Source of the DNA: Lachnospiraceae bacterium
GTDB lineage: Bacteria; Bacillota; Clostridia; Lachnospirales; Lachnospiraceae
Direction: 5' to 3'
NCBI GenBank assembly: GCA_017441295.1
Contig: JAFRYA010000033.1
Span: forward strand, 1-52,661
Length of the DNA: 52,661 nt
Shown here piece after piece: positions 1 through 8,283 of this stretch (position 1 is its first letter; each line of letters begins with the position of its first letter). The notes under the pieces were generated by a model. It did no database searches. It was not told where the DNA came from and saw only the letters and a program-made list of their open reading frames with translations. Position numbers and translations under genes: made by a program.

Positions 1-17
1 ACTTTATTTAAAATAAA

Positions 18-45
18 AAACCCGCTGCGTTCAGGCAGCGGGTTT
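18..45 (-). terminator. Rho-independent terminator of the small membrane protein gene
   Basis: An 11-bp stem (AAACCCGCTGC paired with GCAGCGGGTTT) with a 6-nt loop lies just past the stop codon at 58 and is followed on the minus strand by a T-rich tract. Confidence 0.85.
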
Positions 46-57
46 CTCCATATTCAG

Positions 58-261
58 TTAAAACTTTAATATTCCTGCAAAGAACAGACCTGCAATGACT
101 ATCATAGCCGCTCCGAGCAGCACATTGATCGTGAAGTTCATTCCCCTGGCTTTCCTGCCGGAGCCTCCGAACATCCAACCCCATTTCAATATGCCTCCGA
201 GGAACAGATAAATACCTATTACTGCCAGTGCGATGGCCGCAATTAATTCTCCAGTGCCCAT
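58..261 (-). CDS. small two-helix membrane protein, function unknown
   Basis: A 67-residue protein with two hydrophobic helices (about residues 5-27 and 46-66) joined by a short basic loop containing GGSGRKARG. It has a GGAG ribosome binding site about 7 nt before the ATG and its own terminator, so it is expressed as a real gene although too short for confident family assignment. It resembles the many short two-TM proteins of Firmicutes; some immunity-type proteins have this size, but nothing in the sequence proves such a role. It is the last gene of a minus-strand run after two hydroxyacid dehydrogenases. Confidence 0.7.
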   Translation of the reverse strand: MGTGELIAAIALAVIGIYLFLGGILKWGWMFGGSGRKARGMNFTINVLLGAAMIVIAGLFFAGILKF

Positions 262-307
262 AGTTAGTCTCCATTAATTTTTATATGTCTATTCTACATT
301 AAGCCTG

Positions 308-1273
308 CTATTTGTCAATTTTTACAGGATTATTTCTAAGACGTCCTTCAGGCGCCTCGCCTTTTTCAAGAACAGACAGAATGTTCTCAACCTGCATTAT
401 CTGTCTTCTATCCCTGCTCTCAGGAGTCTGGGCTGCACAGTGAGGTGTAACAAGGACATTTGGCATGCTGTAAAGCTCGCTGATATGTACAGGAGGCTCT
501 TCCGGCATAACATCCAGTCCTGCGCCTGAAATAGTTCCGTCCTTAAGTGCCGCGATCAAGTCCTGCTCGTTAACTGTAAAGCCTCTGGTTACATTGATGA
601 AGATAGCGCCTTTCTTGACCATAGCAAACTTCTCGGCATTAAAATAATCTCTCTGACTCGGTGACGCAGCAATATGGAGTGATACGACATCGGCCTGAGC
701 GAGAGCTTCTTCCAGGCTTGCTGCCAGTGTCGCATATTCAGGCATATCTTCAGGTTTTGAATGCTCTGAGAAAACAACAACATTCATGCCCAGACCTGCG
801 GCCAATTTGGCTGTGTATTTTCCGTTATGACCGAAACCGATGATCGCGATAGTCTTGCCCAGACATTCAAAGTTCATGAATTTTGCTGCTTCCTGCCAAT
901 TTGGCGAGCTGCCTTTCAGCAGATCATGACGCTCAGCTATATGATGGCCCACTGCCAGCATCAGGGTAATAGCATGCTCAGCAACCGCCAGATAATTGGA
1001 ATCCGGTGTATTTGTTACGAAGATTCCTCTTCTTGCGCATTCTTCAAGGTCAATATTGTCAATACCTACACCGGTCTTGTTAATGAGTTTGCACTTTGGA
1101 GCATGATCGAGTACTTCCGCGTTTATCGGGCATGTGATAGGACAGATTACTTCTACATCTGCCAGTTTATCCAGTTCAATCTTATTCCCGATAATGAGTT
1201 CGTGACCTCGCTCTTCAAGACGCTGCCTGAAGATTGGCCCCTCTTCTCTAATACAGTAAATTTTTGCACACAT
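308..1273 (-). CDS. D-2-hydroxyacid dehydrogenase (phosphoglycerate dehydrogenase-like)
   Basis: A 321-residue NAD-dependent D-2-hydroxyacid dehydrogenase. The Rossmann motif GFGHNG lies near residue 148, followed by an acidic/polar end of beta-2 (VVVFSEHSK). The family catalytic triad is visible: Arg in NVTRG, Glu in DVMPEEPP and His in TPHCAA. This enzyme class reduces 2-keto acids to D-2-hydroxy acids, or oxidises 3-phosphoglycerate; the substrate cannot be read from the sequence. There is no C-terminal ACT domain, so it is not a long-form SerA. A GAGAGG site sits about 8 nt before the ATG. It follows a close paralogue with a 34-nt gap and is probably co-transcribed with it. Confidence 0.88.
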   Translation of the reverse strand: MCAKIYCIREEGPIFRQRLEERGHELIIGNKIELDKLADVEVICPITCPINAEVLDHAPKCKLINKTGVGIDNIDLEECARRGIFVTNTPDSNYLAVAEHAITLMLAVGHHIAERHDLLKGSSPNWQEAAKFMNFECLGKTIAIIGFGHNGKYTAKLAAGLGMNVVVFSEHSKPEDMPEYATLAASLEEALAQADVVSLHIAASPSQRDYFNAEKFAMVKKGAIFINVTRGFTVNEQDLIAALKDGTISGAGLDVMPEEPPVHISELYSMPNVLVTPHCAAQTPESRDRRQIMQVENILSVLEKGEAPEGRLRNNPVKIDK

Positions 1274-1307
1274 TTTTTTACCTCTCTATTTGTTCAATGT
1301 TCAATTA

Positions 1308-2270
1308 TTATTTCTTTACCGGGTTGTTTTTCAGCCTGCCTTCCGGAACCACTCCATTCTCTATAAATGAAATGATGTTCTCAGCCTGCATTACCTGTGC
1401 TCTGGCGCTGGCCTCAGGAGTGCCTGCGGCGCAGTGCTGTGTGATGATAACGTTCGGCATATAGAACAGCTCATTCGGCTTAACATGTGACTCGTCATTT
1501 ACAACGTCCAGACCGGCTCCAAAGAGCTTGCCGCTCTTAAGCACTGCGATCAGGGCATCTTCATCAACCACAAAACCTCTGGAAACATTGATAAAGATAG
1601 CGCCGTCTTTCATCATCGCGAACTTCTCTGCGTCCATATAATTCTTCTGATCCGGTGTTGCTGCTATATGAAGCGAGAGCACGTCAGCATGTGCCAGCAG
1701 CTCCTCAACGCTGTTCGCCAGCATTACATAATCCGGCACATCCTCTTTCCTGGCATGCTCTGAATAAACCATAACCTTCATTCCCAGACCATGAGCGAGC
1801 TTAGCAGCATAGCGGCCATTGTTGCCAAAGCCAATAATGCCAAACACCTTATCCATGCATTCAAAGTTCGGCCTGATCCTGGTAAATGAGAAGTCCGGTG
1901 TATCTGTATCTTTAATAACAAGTTCTCTCTCATAGATGCGGTGGCCTACCGCAAACATCAGCGCAATGGCATGCTCTGCAACCGCAACATAGTTAGAAAG
2001 CGGTGTGTTGCAAACCGGAATGCCGCGGCGCGCGCATTCCTCAAGATCGATATTATCCACGCCAACGCCCACTTTGCAGATCAGTTTGCATTTAGGAGCG
2101 TGATCAAGTTCCTTAGCCCCTATCGGCAGCATGATCGGAAGGATGACATCAACGTCAGCCAGCTTGTCCAGCTCAATACCCTTTCCAACAACCAGCTCAT
2201 AGCCTTTCTCAGACATCAGCTTCTTGAAAACAGGGCCTTCTTCCCTAATGCAGTAAATCTTTGTTCCCAT
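1308..2270 (-). CDS. D-2-hydroxyacid dehydrogenase, paralogue of the adjacent gene
   Basis: A 320-residue protein with the same fold and order as its downstream neighbour: it opens with KIYCIREEGP, carries GFGNNG as the NAD-binding loop, NVSRG with the catalytic Arg, DVVNDE with the Glu in register, and TQHCAA with the catalytic His. It differs from its partner around the EP segment (ESHV instead of EPPV), which may mean a different substrate. Both belong to the NAD-dependent D-isomer hydroxyacid dehydrogenase family. A good sigma-A promoter lies directly upstream, so this is the first gene of a two-gene unit, possibly three with the small membrane protein. Confidence 0.88.
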   Translation of the reverse strand: MGTKIYCIREEGPVFKKLMSEKGYELVVGKGIELDKLADVDVILPIMLPIGAKELDHAPKCKLICKVGVGVDNIDLEECARRGIPVCNTPLSNYVAVAEHAIALMFAVGHRIYERELVIKDTDTPDFSFTRIRPNFECMDKVFGIIGFGNNGRYAAKLAHGLGMKVMVYSEHARKEDVPDYVMLANSVEELLAHADVLSLHIAATPDQKNYMDAEKFAMMKDGAIFINVSRGFVVDEDALIAVLKSGKLFGAGLDVVNDESHVKPNELFYMPNVIITQHCAAGTPEASARAQVMQAENIISFIENGVVPEGRLKNNPVKK

Positions 2271-2301
2271 AACAACTCTCCTCTTTTTTCTTTTACTATA
2301 A

Positions 2302-2329
2302 ATTATAATAATGGTTTCTATAAAATCAA
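2302..2329 (-). promoter_or_regulatory. sigma-A promoter of the hydroxyacid dehydrogenase genes
   Basis: Read on the minus strand: TTGATT (2329-2324), 16-bp spacer, TATAAT (2307-2302), about 30 nt before the start codon at 2270. The rest of the intergenic gap up to 2563 is AT-rich; the minus strand there has only a weak CTTGC/GCAAG hairpin near 2515-2530 that might end the upstream gene. Confidence 0.7.
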
Positions 2330-2563
2330 GAACCCCGCAGGCTGCGGCACACGTTTTTTGCGGTTGTGTGTCAAAATATTATAAATCTATCCAAAAATGC
2401 ACTTTTTTTACACTTATGTATCGTTTAACAAGGATTGACGCCACTTTTTCTCTATATTTAGTTGATTATTATAATGTTTTTCGGCCTTTTTGGGGCCATT
2501 CCGTCTGTTTTTACTTGCTTACAGCAAGGGAAATGACACACAAGCGCAAAATAAGTGCAACGA

Positions 2564-3529
2564 CTATCTATGTAACAGTTCTTTTACTACTATTCTACGC
2601 TTTTCCTGCTGTTCCGCGAACCTGGCACGGTCAAATCTGACACCCAGTTCTGTCTGAAGCGACGTAAAGGTGTCCTCGACCTTTCCAAAGTCCGAAATCT
2701 GTCCTGCTGTAATATAAGTCACCCTATAGCCCGCCTTTTGAATTGCATTGCTGCGTTTTTTGTCATGTTCATGCTGGTCTTTATCAAGATGTATTAAATT
2801 GCTTTCATACTCTACCAGTTTTCTTTGTTTGTACCAAACCATGTCTGCCCTCAGCACATCATATCCAACAAGACTGCTCCCCTCTTTACTAAGCTTGATC
2901 TCGCCGTTCATTACAAATTCCGGCAGGCCATAACCGCCATAATGTCTGGGAAGCCTGGCAATCACAGCCAGGAAAACCTCTCTTGGTGAATTACATCCGT
3001 CAACAACATACCTTATTGCTGTTCTGGCTTTTTTGATGCCTTTAAGGCCTTCAACATTTTTTAGGAACCTCCTTATTTTGTTTACATTTGTTATCGGTGC
3101 TCTGTTTCTTTGTCCAATTACAGAATCTCTGTCAGTGACATACTGAGCGCAGAGCTGATTGCCAATGTAAACCACTTCGTGAAGTGGCAGAAATGAAGCT
3201 GCGTAAAGAAAGCATAGTTCAGGGCACGCCATGCATAAAGTGTCATTCCCCACCTCCGCAATCTTGACAAAGCTCCCCGGAGGCATGCGGTTATAGCCTT
3301 GGAAGCGTTTAACCCCGTGAAAGGGTCTCCTCGTTGCGTGAGAACCGGTTAACACGTCAATGTCTCCATCCGTGCAGATGGTTTTCTTTATTTCTTCCAC
3401 GGCATTCAAACTTAAATAAATATGATTTGGCTGCTTCAAATTTACTGGATAATGTACAAGCGGCTCATAATGTCTGGTTCCGTCCAACCAGTAATTCAGT
3501 GCAGTATTATTTATAATTGGAATAATCAT
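2564..3529 (-). CDS. hypothetical protein with a PD-(D/E)XK nuclease-like C-terminal domain
   Basis: A 321-residue protein not recognised over its full length. The last third contains D-x(9)-EYES followed by a basic segment and KAGYRVTYI, the layout of DUF559/Vsr-like restriction-endonuclease folds (acidic residue, EXE/EXK strand, then GYRV strand). The middle contains ACPELCFLYAAS, as in AbiEi/DUF559-type proteins that often occur near mobile or conflict genes. It stands alone, has a weak ribosome binding site and a more AT-rich sequence than its neighbours, which suggests separate acquisition. Nuclease activity is inference; it could also be a nuclease-fold protein that only binds DNA. The start at 3529 is uncertain. 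Confidence 0.55.
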   Translation of the reverse strand: MIIPIINNTALNYWLDGTRHYEPLVHYPVNLKQPNHIYLSLNAVEEIKKTICTDGDIDVLTGSHATRRPFHGVKRFQGYNRMPPGSFVKIAEVGNDTLCMACPELCFLYAASFLPLHEVVYIGNQLCAQYVTDRDSVIGQRNRAPITNVNKIRRFLKNVEGLKGIKKARTAIRYVVDGCNSPREVFLAVIARLPRHYGGYGLPEFVMNGEIKLSKEGSSLVGYDVLRADMVWYKQRKLVEYESNLIHLDKDQHEHDKKRSNAIQKAGYRVTYITAGQISDFGKVEDTFTSLQTELGVRFDRARFAEQQEKRRIVVKELLHR

Positions 3530-3593
3530 CTACAAAAAAGAGTTATTCATTGAAGTGCAGGAATCTGCAAGAATGATTATAGCATAAATAAAA

Positions 3594-3621
3594 ACATCCG
3601 CAAACCTTCCGTCTGCGGATG
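3594..3621 (-). terminator. Rho-independent terminator of rpsT
   Basis: CATCCGCA (3595-3602) pairs with TGCGGATG (3614-3621); on the minus strand the stem is followed by TTTTTATTTAT. It lies about 23 nt past the rpsT stop. Confidence 0.85.
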
Positions 3622-3644
3622 CTTTCATTTGTTCTTGGTCTGGC

Positions 3645-3908
3645 TTATGCCATTTTGTTAACAGCCTTAGCCAGTCTTGAAACCTTGCGGCTTGTCATAT
3701 TCTTATGATATACGCCCTTGGTCTCGGCTTTGTCTAATTCAACTGTTGCGAGTCTTAATGCTTCCTGGGCTGCTGCTTTGTCCTCAGCCTCGATAGCTGC
3801 GTAAACTTTCTTGATAGAAGTTTTAACCTTAGATCTGATAGCTTTGTTTCTATCTGCTCTCTTCTGGCTTGTTAAGACTCTTTTCTTTGCTGATTTGATG
3901 TTAGCCAT
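3645..3908 (-). CDS. rpsT: 30S ribosomal protein S20
   Basis: An 87-residue, strongly basic protein that opens with [10 protein letters not shown] and ends in [10 protein letters not shown], the standard bS20 pattern and length. S20 binds 16S rRNA early in assembly of the small subunit. The longer open frame extending to 4058 is not used: the ATG at 3908 has an ideal GGAGG site 7 nt upstream and gives the exact family N-terminus. The gene is a single cistron with its own strong promoter, a leader of about 110 nt, and a terminator. Confidence 0.97.
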   Translation of the reverse strand: MANIKSAKKRVLTSQKRADRNKAIRSKVKTSIKKVYAAIEAEDKAAAQEALRLATVELDKAETKGVYHKNMTSRKVSRLAKAVNKMA

Positions 3909-4023
3909 TATTTTTCCTCCACATTTTGCAAACGCTTTCGCCTGTAGTCCTGAGAGAGTGGTTGGACATCCAGACTCGCCGCTGCCACTGGGGTTGCGGA
4001 CGTAACCAGTCGCAGCAAAATGT

Positions 4024-4052
4024 ATTTTAAGGCAACGAAACTGTATTGTCAA
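4024..4052 (-). promoter_or_regulatory. strong sigma-A promoter and leader of rpsT
   Basis: Minus strand: consensus TTGACA (4052-4047), 17-bp spacer, TAAAAT (4029-4024). Transcription should begin near 4017, leaving a leader of about 110 nt before the rpsT start. The leader can fold: ACTGG pairs with CCAGT, GAGT with ACTC, and TGGA with TCCA. A long structured leader on a ribosomal protein gene is a usual place for autoregulation. Confidence 0.8.
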
Positions 4053-4110
4053 TGACAAAGTTGAATTTGTTAAAAATCAATGAAAACCCGTGTTTATTCA
4101 GTGAACTGTA

Positions 4111-4139
4111 TTGAGAAAAAGTATCAAAAAGAATATAGT
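4111..4139 (+). promoter_or_regulatory. promoter of the zinc-ribbon membrane protein gene
   Basis: TTGAGA (4111-4116), 17-bp spacer, TATAGT (4134-4139), about 41 nt before the ATG at 4181. It diverges from the rpsT promoter. Confidence 0.65.
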
Positions 4140-4180
4140 CAAGGCATCCTTAAAACCTATTTTCAAAGGAGGAAGAAACT

Positions 4181-4588
4181 ATGTTTTGTGCGAATTGCGG
4201 TAAGGAAATCGCTGAAGATTCCAAATTCTGCAAAGAGTGCGGTACCCCGGCCGGATCAACGGCTGCGCCGGTAGTTTCGCTGCCGATCGCTCCGCCTGCA
4301 CCGCAGGTAAAGGTCCGCAAAGACTTCCTGGATTCACCGGGATGGGCCAAGGCGATCAGCATCATCGGATTTGCCCTGGCACTGGTTACACTCTCATTTG
4401 TATGGATAAATGAAATGGCCCCGTTCACCTACGGTTTTTCCGCACTGGGACTCATCCTCTGCATACTGGCCATGGCTACGAGGAACCGCAACGTATTCTC
4501 TTTAGTGGGAATGATAATGAATATCTGCATCGTATTTATTGCAAGCATTCAGATAGCCGTTCTCGTCAATCCGCCCTCAATATGGTAA
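4181..4588 (+). CDS. zinc-ribbon membrane protein
   Basis: A 135-residue protein with an N-terminal zinc ribbon (CANCG and CKECG, residues 3-22), a Pro/Ala-rich linker, and about three hydrophobic helices (near residues 58-75, 82-100 and 106-128). The ribbon should sit in the cytoplasm on a membrane-anchored tail. Function is unknown; such proteins are common in Clostridia. An AAGGAGG site precedes the ATG, and promoter and terminator frame it as a single gene. The ribbon closely resembles the one in the gene at 5143-5682. Confidence 0.8.
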   Translation: MFCANCGKEIAEDSKFCKECGTPAGSTAAPVVSLPIAPPAPQVKVRKDFLDSPGWAKAISIIGFALALVTLSFVWINEMAPFTYGFSALGLILCILAMATRNRNVFSLVGMIMNICIVFIASIQIAVLVNPPSIW

Positions 4589-4593
4589 AAGAA

Positions 4594-4620
4594 AAGGCAG
4601 CCATCCGGCTGCCTTTTTTA
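4594..4620. terminator. bidirectional terminator between convergent genes
   Basis: GGCAGCC (4596-4602) and GGCTGCC (4607-4613) form a 7-bp stem with a 4-nt loop. It is flanked by AAAA on the left and TTTTTTA on the right, so it can serve both the plus gene ending at 4588 and the minus gene ending at 4621. Confidence 0.85.
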
Positions 4621-5136
4621 TTATTGGATATTTCTGATCAGATCCGCATATGTGTTGTAGTATAGGTTCCTCGTTGAGAACGAATACTTCTTACCGTCAG
4701 AACCGAGGAACAAGGCTTTCACGCCTAATATCTCCGTCCCCAGCTTGTTTTTGAAAGGCATAGGCCAGATGTCAAGCGAACCTCCTGTGCCATAGTCGAT
4801 GTGTATGCCCTCTCCGGCGCCGACCGGGAAGAGGTCCATGTCCACATCCTCCCTGTACATCAGTTTCATGTAAATATCATAAGTCGTATCCGCATCCAGG
4901 CTGAAGGTTCTACCCTCAAAAGTGCAGGTGACCGTGCCCTGCTCTGAGCCATTGCTGGTCTCTGTTGACAGTCCCGAAACCATCTTCCAGTAATTGTTGT
5001 GCTTTATCATCGGGATAAAAACCGTAATTCCCAGAACAATGATCAGTACCACTGTCACAGCGACTATGATGCCTATCGCCTTGTTGCTCTTTTTCCTCTT
5101 TGGTTCAGCCTGAACCTTTTCATACATGCTACTCAT
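4621..5136 (-). CDS. membrane-anchored protein, function unknown
   Basis: A 171-residue protein with a basic N-terminus (KRKKSNK), one transmembrane helix at about residues 21-43, and an extracytoplasmic domain of mixed beta character (TVTCTFEGRTFSLD and later strands). No family was recognised. It starts 6 nt after the stop of the upstream zinc-ribbon gene, so it is the last gene of the aldo/keto reductase operon. Start choice is between the ATGs at 5136 and 5127; neither has a strong ribosome binding site, which suggests translational coupling. Confidence 0.65.
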   Translation of the reverse strand: MSSMYEKVQAEPKRKKSNKAIGIIVAVTVVLIIVLGITVFIPMIKHNNYWKMVSGLSTETSNGSEQGTVTCTFEGRTFSLDADTTYDIYMKLMYREDVDMDLFPVGAGEGIHIDYGTGGSLDIWPMPFKNKLGTEILGVKALFLGSDGKKYSFSTRNLYYNTYADLIRNIQ

Positions 5137-5142
5137 AAAGTG

Positions 5143-5682
5143 TTAAAGCCCTCTCTGAAGAATCACGAAATAAGGCTGCTTTCTGTTATAGATATTGGCA
5201 GCTTTCTTGGCGAAGGTTCCCAGCACCCTGTACTGTCTGGAGCAGCACTCCACTGTTCTCAGTCTGGCAGAAGTAGACATGCACGGCATGATACGCGCCA
5301 GGTCATTCATGGTGGCAAAATTCTGATGGATCTCCACGAAGCAGTATGTCGCACGGTAGTTCCTGTCACCGAATTTAATCTTAGTAAAGAGCTGGTTGGT
5401 AATATCCTGGAGCTTTGCTGTATAAGCATCCGCGAACTCGTCAGCCAAAGCCTGGCTGTTGTACTGTGGATTGCTCAGCACATTGATCATCTGATTGACC
5501 GCCAGCTGCAGGCCGTTATTACCGCACTCACTCTCTCTTAAATATCTGTGTACCAGATCTGCTCCAGACGCAGATGAGGCCGGCGCAGGAGCAGCCGGAG
5601 CTGCTGCCGCAAGCGGTGCTCCGCATACAGGACAGAATCTGGAATTATCAGCTATTTGGTTTCCGCATTTAGGACAAAACAT
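5143..5682 (-). CDS. zinc-ribbon protein, function unknown
   Basis: A 179-residue protein opening with MFCPKCGNQI and a second CPVCG, a four-cysteine zinc ribbon in residues 1-23, then an Ala/Pro-rich linker and a soluble alpha-helical domain with several further Cys residues (for example VECCSR). No membrane segment is seen. The open frame extends upstream to 5796, but the ATG at 5682 has AGAGG about 8 nt before it and begins the ribbon directly, so that start was chosen. It follows the aldo/keto reductase gene after 22 nt. Confidence 0.75.
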   Translation of the reverse strand: MFCPKCGNQIADNSRFCPVCGAPLAAAAPAAPAPASSASGADLVHRYLRESECGNNGLQLAVNQMINVLSNPQYNSQALADEFADAYTAKLQDITNQLFTKIKFGDRNYRATYCFVEIHQNFATMNDLARIMPCMSTSARLRTVECCSRQYRVLGTFAKKAANIYNRKQPYFVILQRGL

Positions 5683-5704
5683 TTTTATTACCTCTTTTAG
5701 TCTA

Positions 5705-6808
5705 TTATTCAAGTTCTTTGGCTTCTTCAAGCAGGCTGATGATCGGCAGCTGCTGCGGACATGCTGATTCGCACTGGCCGCACTGGATGCAGTCACTGGC
5801 CTTGCCCTTGCCCATTGTTACGATGGAATACTCTCTCTGGGTTCTGAACAAAGGGCTGCCTTTCTTGTGGTTCTGTACGTGGAAGATTTCCGGAATAGGA
5901 ATCTCCATCGGGCAGCCTTCTGTGCAGTAATGGCAGGCTGTGCACGCGATTGACTGGTCCTCAGCCAACGCTTTCTGAGCTTCTTTGATGACCTCCATCT
6001 CGTGCTCATCAAGCGGCTTGAAATCCTTCATGTAGCTGAGGTTGTCCTTCATCTGCTCCAGGCTGCTCATGCCGCTTAAAACGGTCAGCAGGCCTTCCTG
6101 GCTGCAAACGAAACGCATAGCCCATGAAGAATAGGACAGGCCATTATTCTCTCTGTCAAAAATCGCCTTAACAGAATCAATTGGGTCGGCTAAGATACCG
6201 CCTTTGATCGGCTCCATTACAGTGACCGGCTTGCCGTGAGCACGGCAGATCTCCAGGTTCCTGCGTGAATTTACACCCGGATGATCCCAGTCAGCGTAAT
6301 TGATCTGAAGCTGAACAAAATCCACATCCGGATGTTTCTCAAGCAGCTCTTCAAGCAGCTCAGAATCACCATGGAATGAGAAGCCGTAATTCTTAATACG
6401 GCCCTCGGCCTTCAGCTCCTTAGCAAAGTCCCAGATATGATATTCTTCGTATTTCTGATAATTGCTCCTCTGCAGCGCGTGCAGCAGGTAATAGTCGAAA
6501 TAACCTGCGCCTGTACGCTCGAGGGATGTCTCGAACTCCTTCTTAGCAGTCTCTTCATCAGGTATGGAATCGTTGCACATGATCTTGGTAGCCAGCGTAT
6601 AGCTGTCTCTCGGGTAGCGCTCTACCAGCGCCTTGCGGATAGCCTCCTCTGAGCCCGGATAAACATAAGCCGTATCGAAATAAGTGCCGCCCGCTTCAAT
6701 AAACAGGTCAGCCATGGCCGCGGTCTGCTGCACGTCAATGCTGCCATCCTCCAGCTTCGGCAGACGCATCAGGCCAAAGCCCATTTTCAAACCTTTCTTC
6801 TCAGACAC
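5705..6808 (-). CDS. aldo/keto reductase with C-terminal 4Fe-4S domain
   Basis: A 367-residue protein. The N-terminal TIM barrel has aldo/keto reductase features: FDTAYVYPGSE (Asp and Tyr), ATKI (Lys) and LLHALQ (His). The C-terminal 80 residues hold two ferredoxin-like clusters, CTACHYCTEGCP and CIQCGQCESACP. This barrel-plus-ferredoxin form is widespread in anaerobes and probably couples NAD(P)H or ferredoxin to carbonyl reduction. Start: GGAGG lies 7 nt before a GTG at 6808 but only 1-2 nt before the ATG at 6814, so the GTG is preferred. It has its own extended -10 promoter. Confidence 0.85.
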   Translation of the reverse strand: MSEKKGLKMGFGLMRLPKLEDGSIDVQQTAAMADLFIEAGGTYFDTAYVYPGSEEAIRKALVERYPRDSYTLATKIMCNDSIPDEETAKKEFETSLERTGAGYFDYYLLHALQRSNYQKYEEYHIWDFAKELKAEGRIKNYGFSFHGDSELLEELLEKHPDVDFVQLQINYADWDHPGVNSRRNLEICRAHGKPVTVMEPIKGGILADPIDSVKAIFDRENNGLSYSSWAMRFVCSQEGLLTVLSGMSSLEQMKDNLSYMKDFKPLDEHEMEVIKEAQKALAEDQSIACTACHYCTEGCPMEIPIPEIFHVQNHKKGSPLFRTQREYSIVTMGKGKASDCIQCGQCESACPQQLPIISLLEEAKELE

Positions 6809-6838
6809 TCTCATACCTCCTGTTTTCTTATTGAAAAC

Positions 6839-6860
6839 ATTATAACATACACGCATGCGT
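6839..6860 (-). promoter_or_regulatory. extended -10 promoter with palindrome, aldo/keto reductase operon
   Basis: Minus strand TGTTATAAT, with TATAAT at 6844-6839 and the extended TG just upstream. A perfect 10-bp palindrome ACGCATGCGT (6851-6860) lies in the spacer region and could be an operator; the -35 is weak. Confidence 0.5.
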
Positions 6861-6882
6861 TAATTAAAGTGACGGATGCATG

Positions 6883-8064
6883 CTATTTTTCTCCGTTCTT
6901 AATTCTGTTCAGAATCAGAACAATTTCCTTATCCGTAAACGTCTTTGGCGGGGAATAATTGATAGAATCCGCATCTATCAGCCTGATCAGCTCCGGATAA
7001 TCCTTTTCTTCTATTTTAGAAAAACCTCCTGCAAATCCGCTCAGTGCTATCAGTTCTTCCAGTTTATCAAACAATCCTGCTGCATTTTCACAGCCACAAT
7101 ACACCGCGAGCGCCTGCAGTTTTTCGCTGCACAGGTTCTCCTGAAACTTTGCGACCGGCAGCAAACATCTGGCAATGGCTTCTCCATGAGAAATATGGTA
7201 AACCGCTCCAATGGTATGCGCAAAGGCATGCACATAACCGGCCAGTTGTTTATTAATAGCATTACCTCCGTAATTAGCCGCCAGGCAGAGTTTCTGGCGC
7301 CTGTCAATATTATGCGGATCGTCCACCAGCGCAGGCAGATTTTCGAGCACCAGCCTGACGCACTCCATGCTCTTCTTCATATCTTCATCCCTGGTCTTCA
7401 CGTCTGCAACGCAGCCTTCAAAACCGTGAGACAACGCATCAATGCCGCAGGAAAGTGTGACTTTGGAAGGCGCGTTAACCGTCAGCTCGCTGTCCAGAAT
7501 AACGTCCGGCACTTTCAGCCCGACAATGACCGAAGACGATTTGACGCCTTTGGCGTTCTTGATAACAGCGCCAACCGTCATCTCCGCACCGGTTCCGGCA
7601 GTGGTCGGTATATTGATCATCGGCAGGGTTTTTGCCAGCACAAACTTCGTCAGATATGCTCCTATCCTCCGTCTGTAGTTCCGTGCGCTGGCAGCTATGA
7701 CCTTGCTGGTATCCATTACAGCTCCGCCGCCCAGCGCAATAATGCAGTCTGCCCTGCACTCTTCAGCTGCGCTGCGTCCTTCACTGACCATTCCTACGGT
7801 CGGCTCGCCGTCAATATTATAGAACAGTTTGTAACTGACCCCGTTCTCCTCTAATGATTTAATTACGCTCTCCTGGAATCCCAGGGAATAGAGGACTTTG
7901 TCCGTTACCAGGAGCACGGAATGGTATCCCCTCTCCTTACATATCCTGCCTGCCTGTAATCTGGTTCCGAAACCCTCAGTAATAACAGGTTCCGGCAGAG
8001 GTACAGCTTTGATCACGATGCCCGGCAGGCGCCTGATCATTTTTCTGAATAAATAAAAGCCCAT
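6883..8064 (-). CDS. iron-containing alcohol dehydrogenase
   Basis: A 393-residue group III (Fe-dependent) alcohol dehydrogenase. The NAD-binding GGGAVMDTSK, the TAGTGAEMT segment, and the metal-binding stretches CGIDALSHGFEG and HAFAHTIG...HGEAIA are all present, with the Asp and three His ligands in the usual positions. The family interconverts aldehydes and primary alcohols with NAD(P)H. GGAGGAG lies before the ATG at 8064 and overlaps the end of the ferredoxin gene, so translation is coupled. Next to an aldehyde:ferredoxin oxidoreductase it would finish reduction of an acid to an alcohol, or begin the reverse; that is inference. Confidence 0.9.
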   Translation of the reverse strand: MGFYLFRKMIRRLPGIVIKAVPLPEPVITEGFGTRLQAGRICKERGYHSVLLVTDKVLYSLGFQESVIKSLEENGVSYKLFYNIDGEPTVGMVSEGRSAAEECRADCIIALGGGAVMDTSKVIAASARNYRRRIGAYLTKFVLAKTLPMINIPTTAGTGAEMTVGAVIKNAKGVKSSSVIVGLKVPDVILDSELTVNAPSKVTLSCGIDALSHGFEGCVADVKTRDEDMKKSMECVRLVLENLPALVDDPHNIDRRQKLCLAANYGGNAINKQLAGYVHAFAHTIGAVYHISHGEAIARCLLPVAKFQENLCSEKLQALAVYCGCENAAGLFDKLEELIALSGFAGGFSKIEEKDYPELIRLIDADSINYSPPKTFTDKEIVLILNRIKNGEK

Positions 8065-8065
8065 T

Positions 8066-8281
8066 TTACTCCTCCGTCTGACTGATGCAGTCCATTGGAC
8101 AGTTCTTTACACAGATGCCGCATCCTATGCATTTGTCAGACATTACCTCAGGGAACATGTTTGGGTACTTTCCGCTTTTTCCAAATAAGGAGAGTTCCAG
8201 AGCGGAAACCGGGCATGCCTGCACGCATATGCTGCAGCTGATGCAATTTTTACAGTCTATAATAATTTTTGTCTTCGCCAT
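8066..8281 (-). CDS. 2[4Fe-4S] ferredoxin
   Basis: A 71-residue protein with two complete cluster motifs, CKNCISCSICVQACP and CIGCGICVKNCP. It sits 2 nt downstream of the aldehyde oxidoreductase gene and overlaps the ribosome binding site of the alcohol dehydrogenase. It is probably the dedicated electron carrier for the aldehyde oxidoreductase. Confidence 0.9.
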   Translation of the reverse strand: MAKTKIIIDCKNCISCSICVQACPVSALELSLFGKSGKYPNMFPEVMSDKCIGCGICVKNCPMDCISQTEE

Positions 8282-8283
8282 TG

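Noticed and set aside
6880..7854. 324-codon plus-strand open frame
   Set aside because: It is a shadow of the iron alcohol dehydrogenase, whose motifs are complete on the minus strand.
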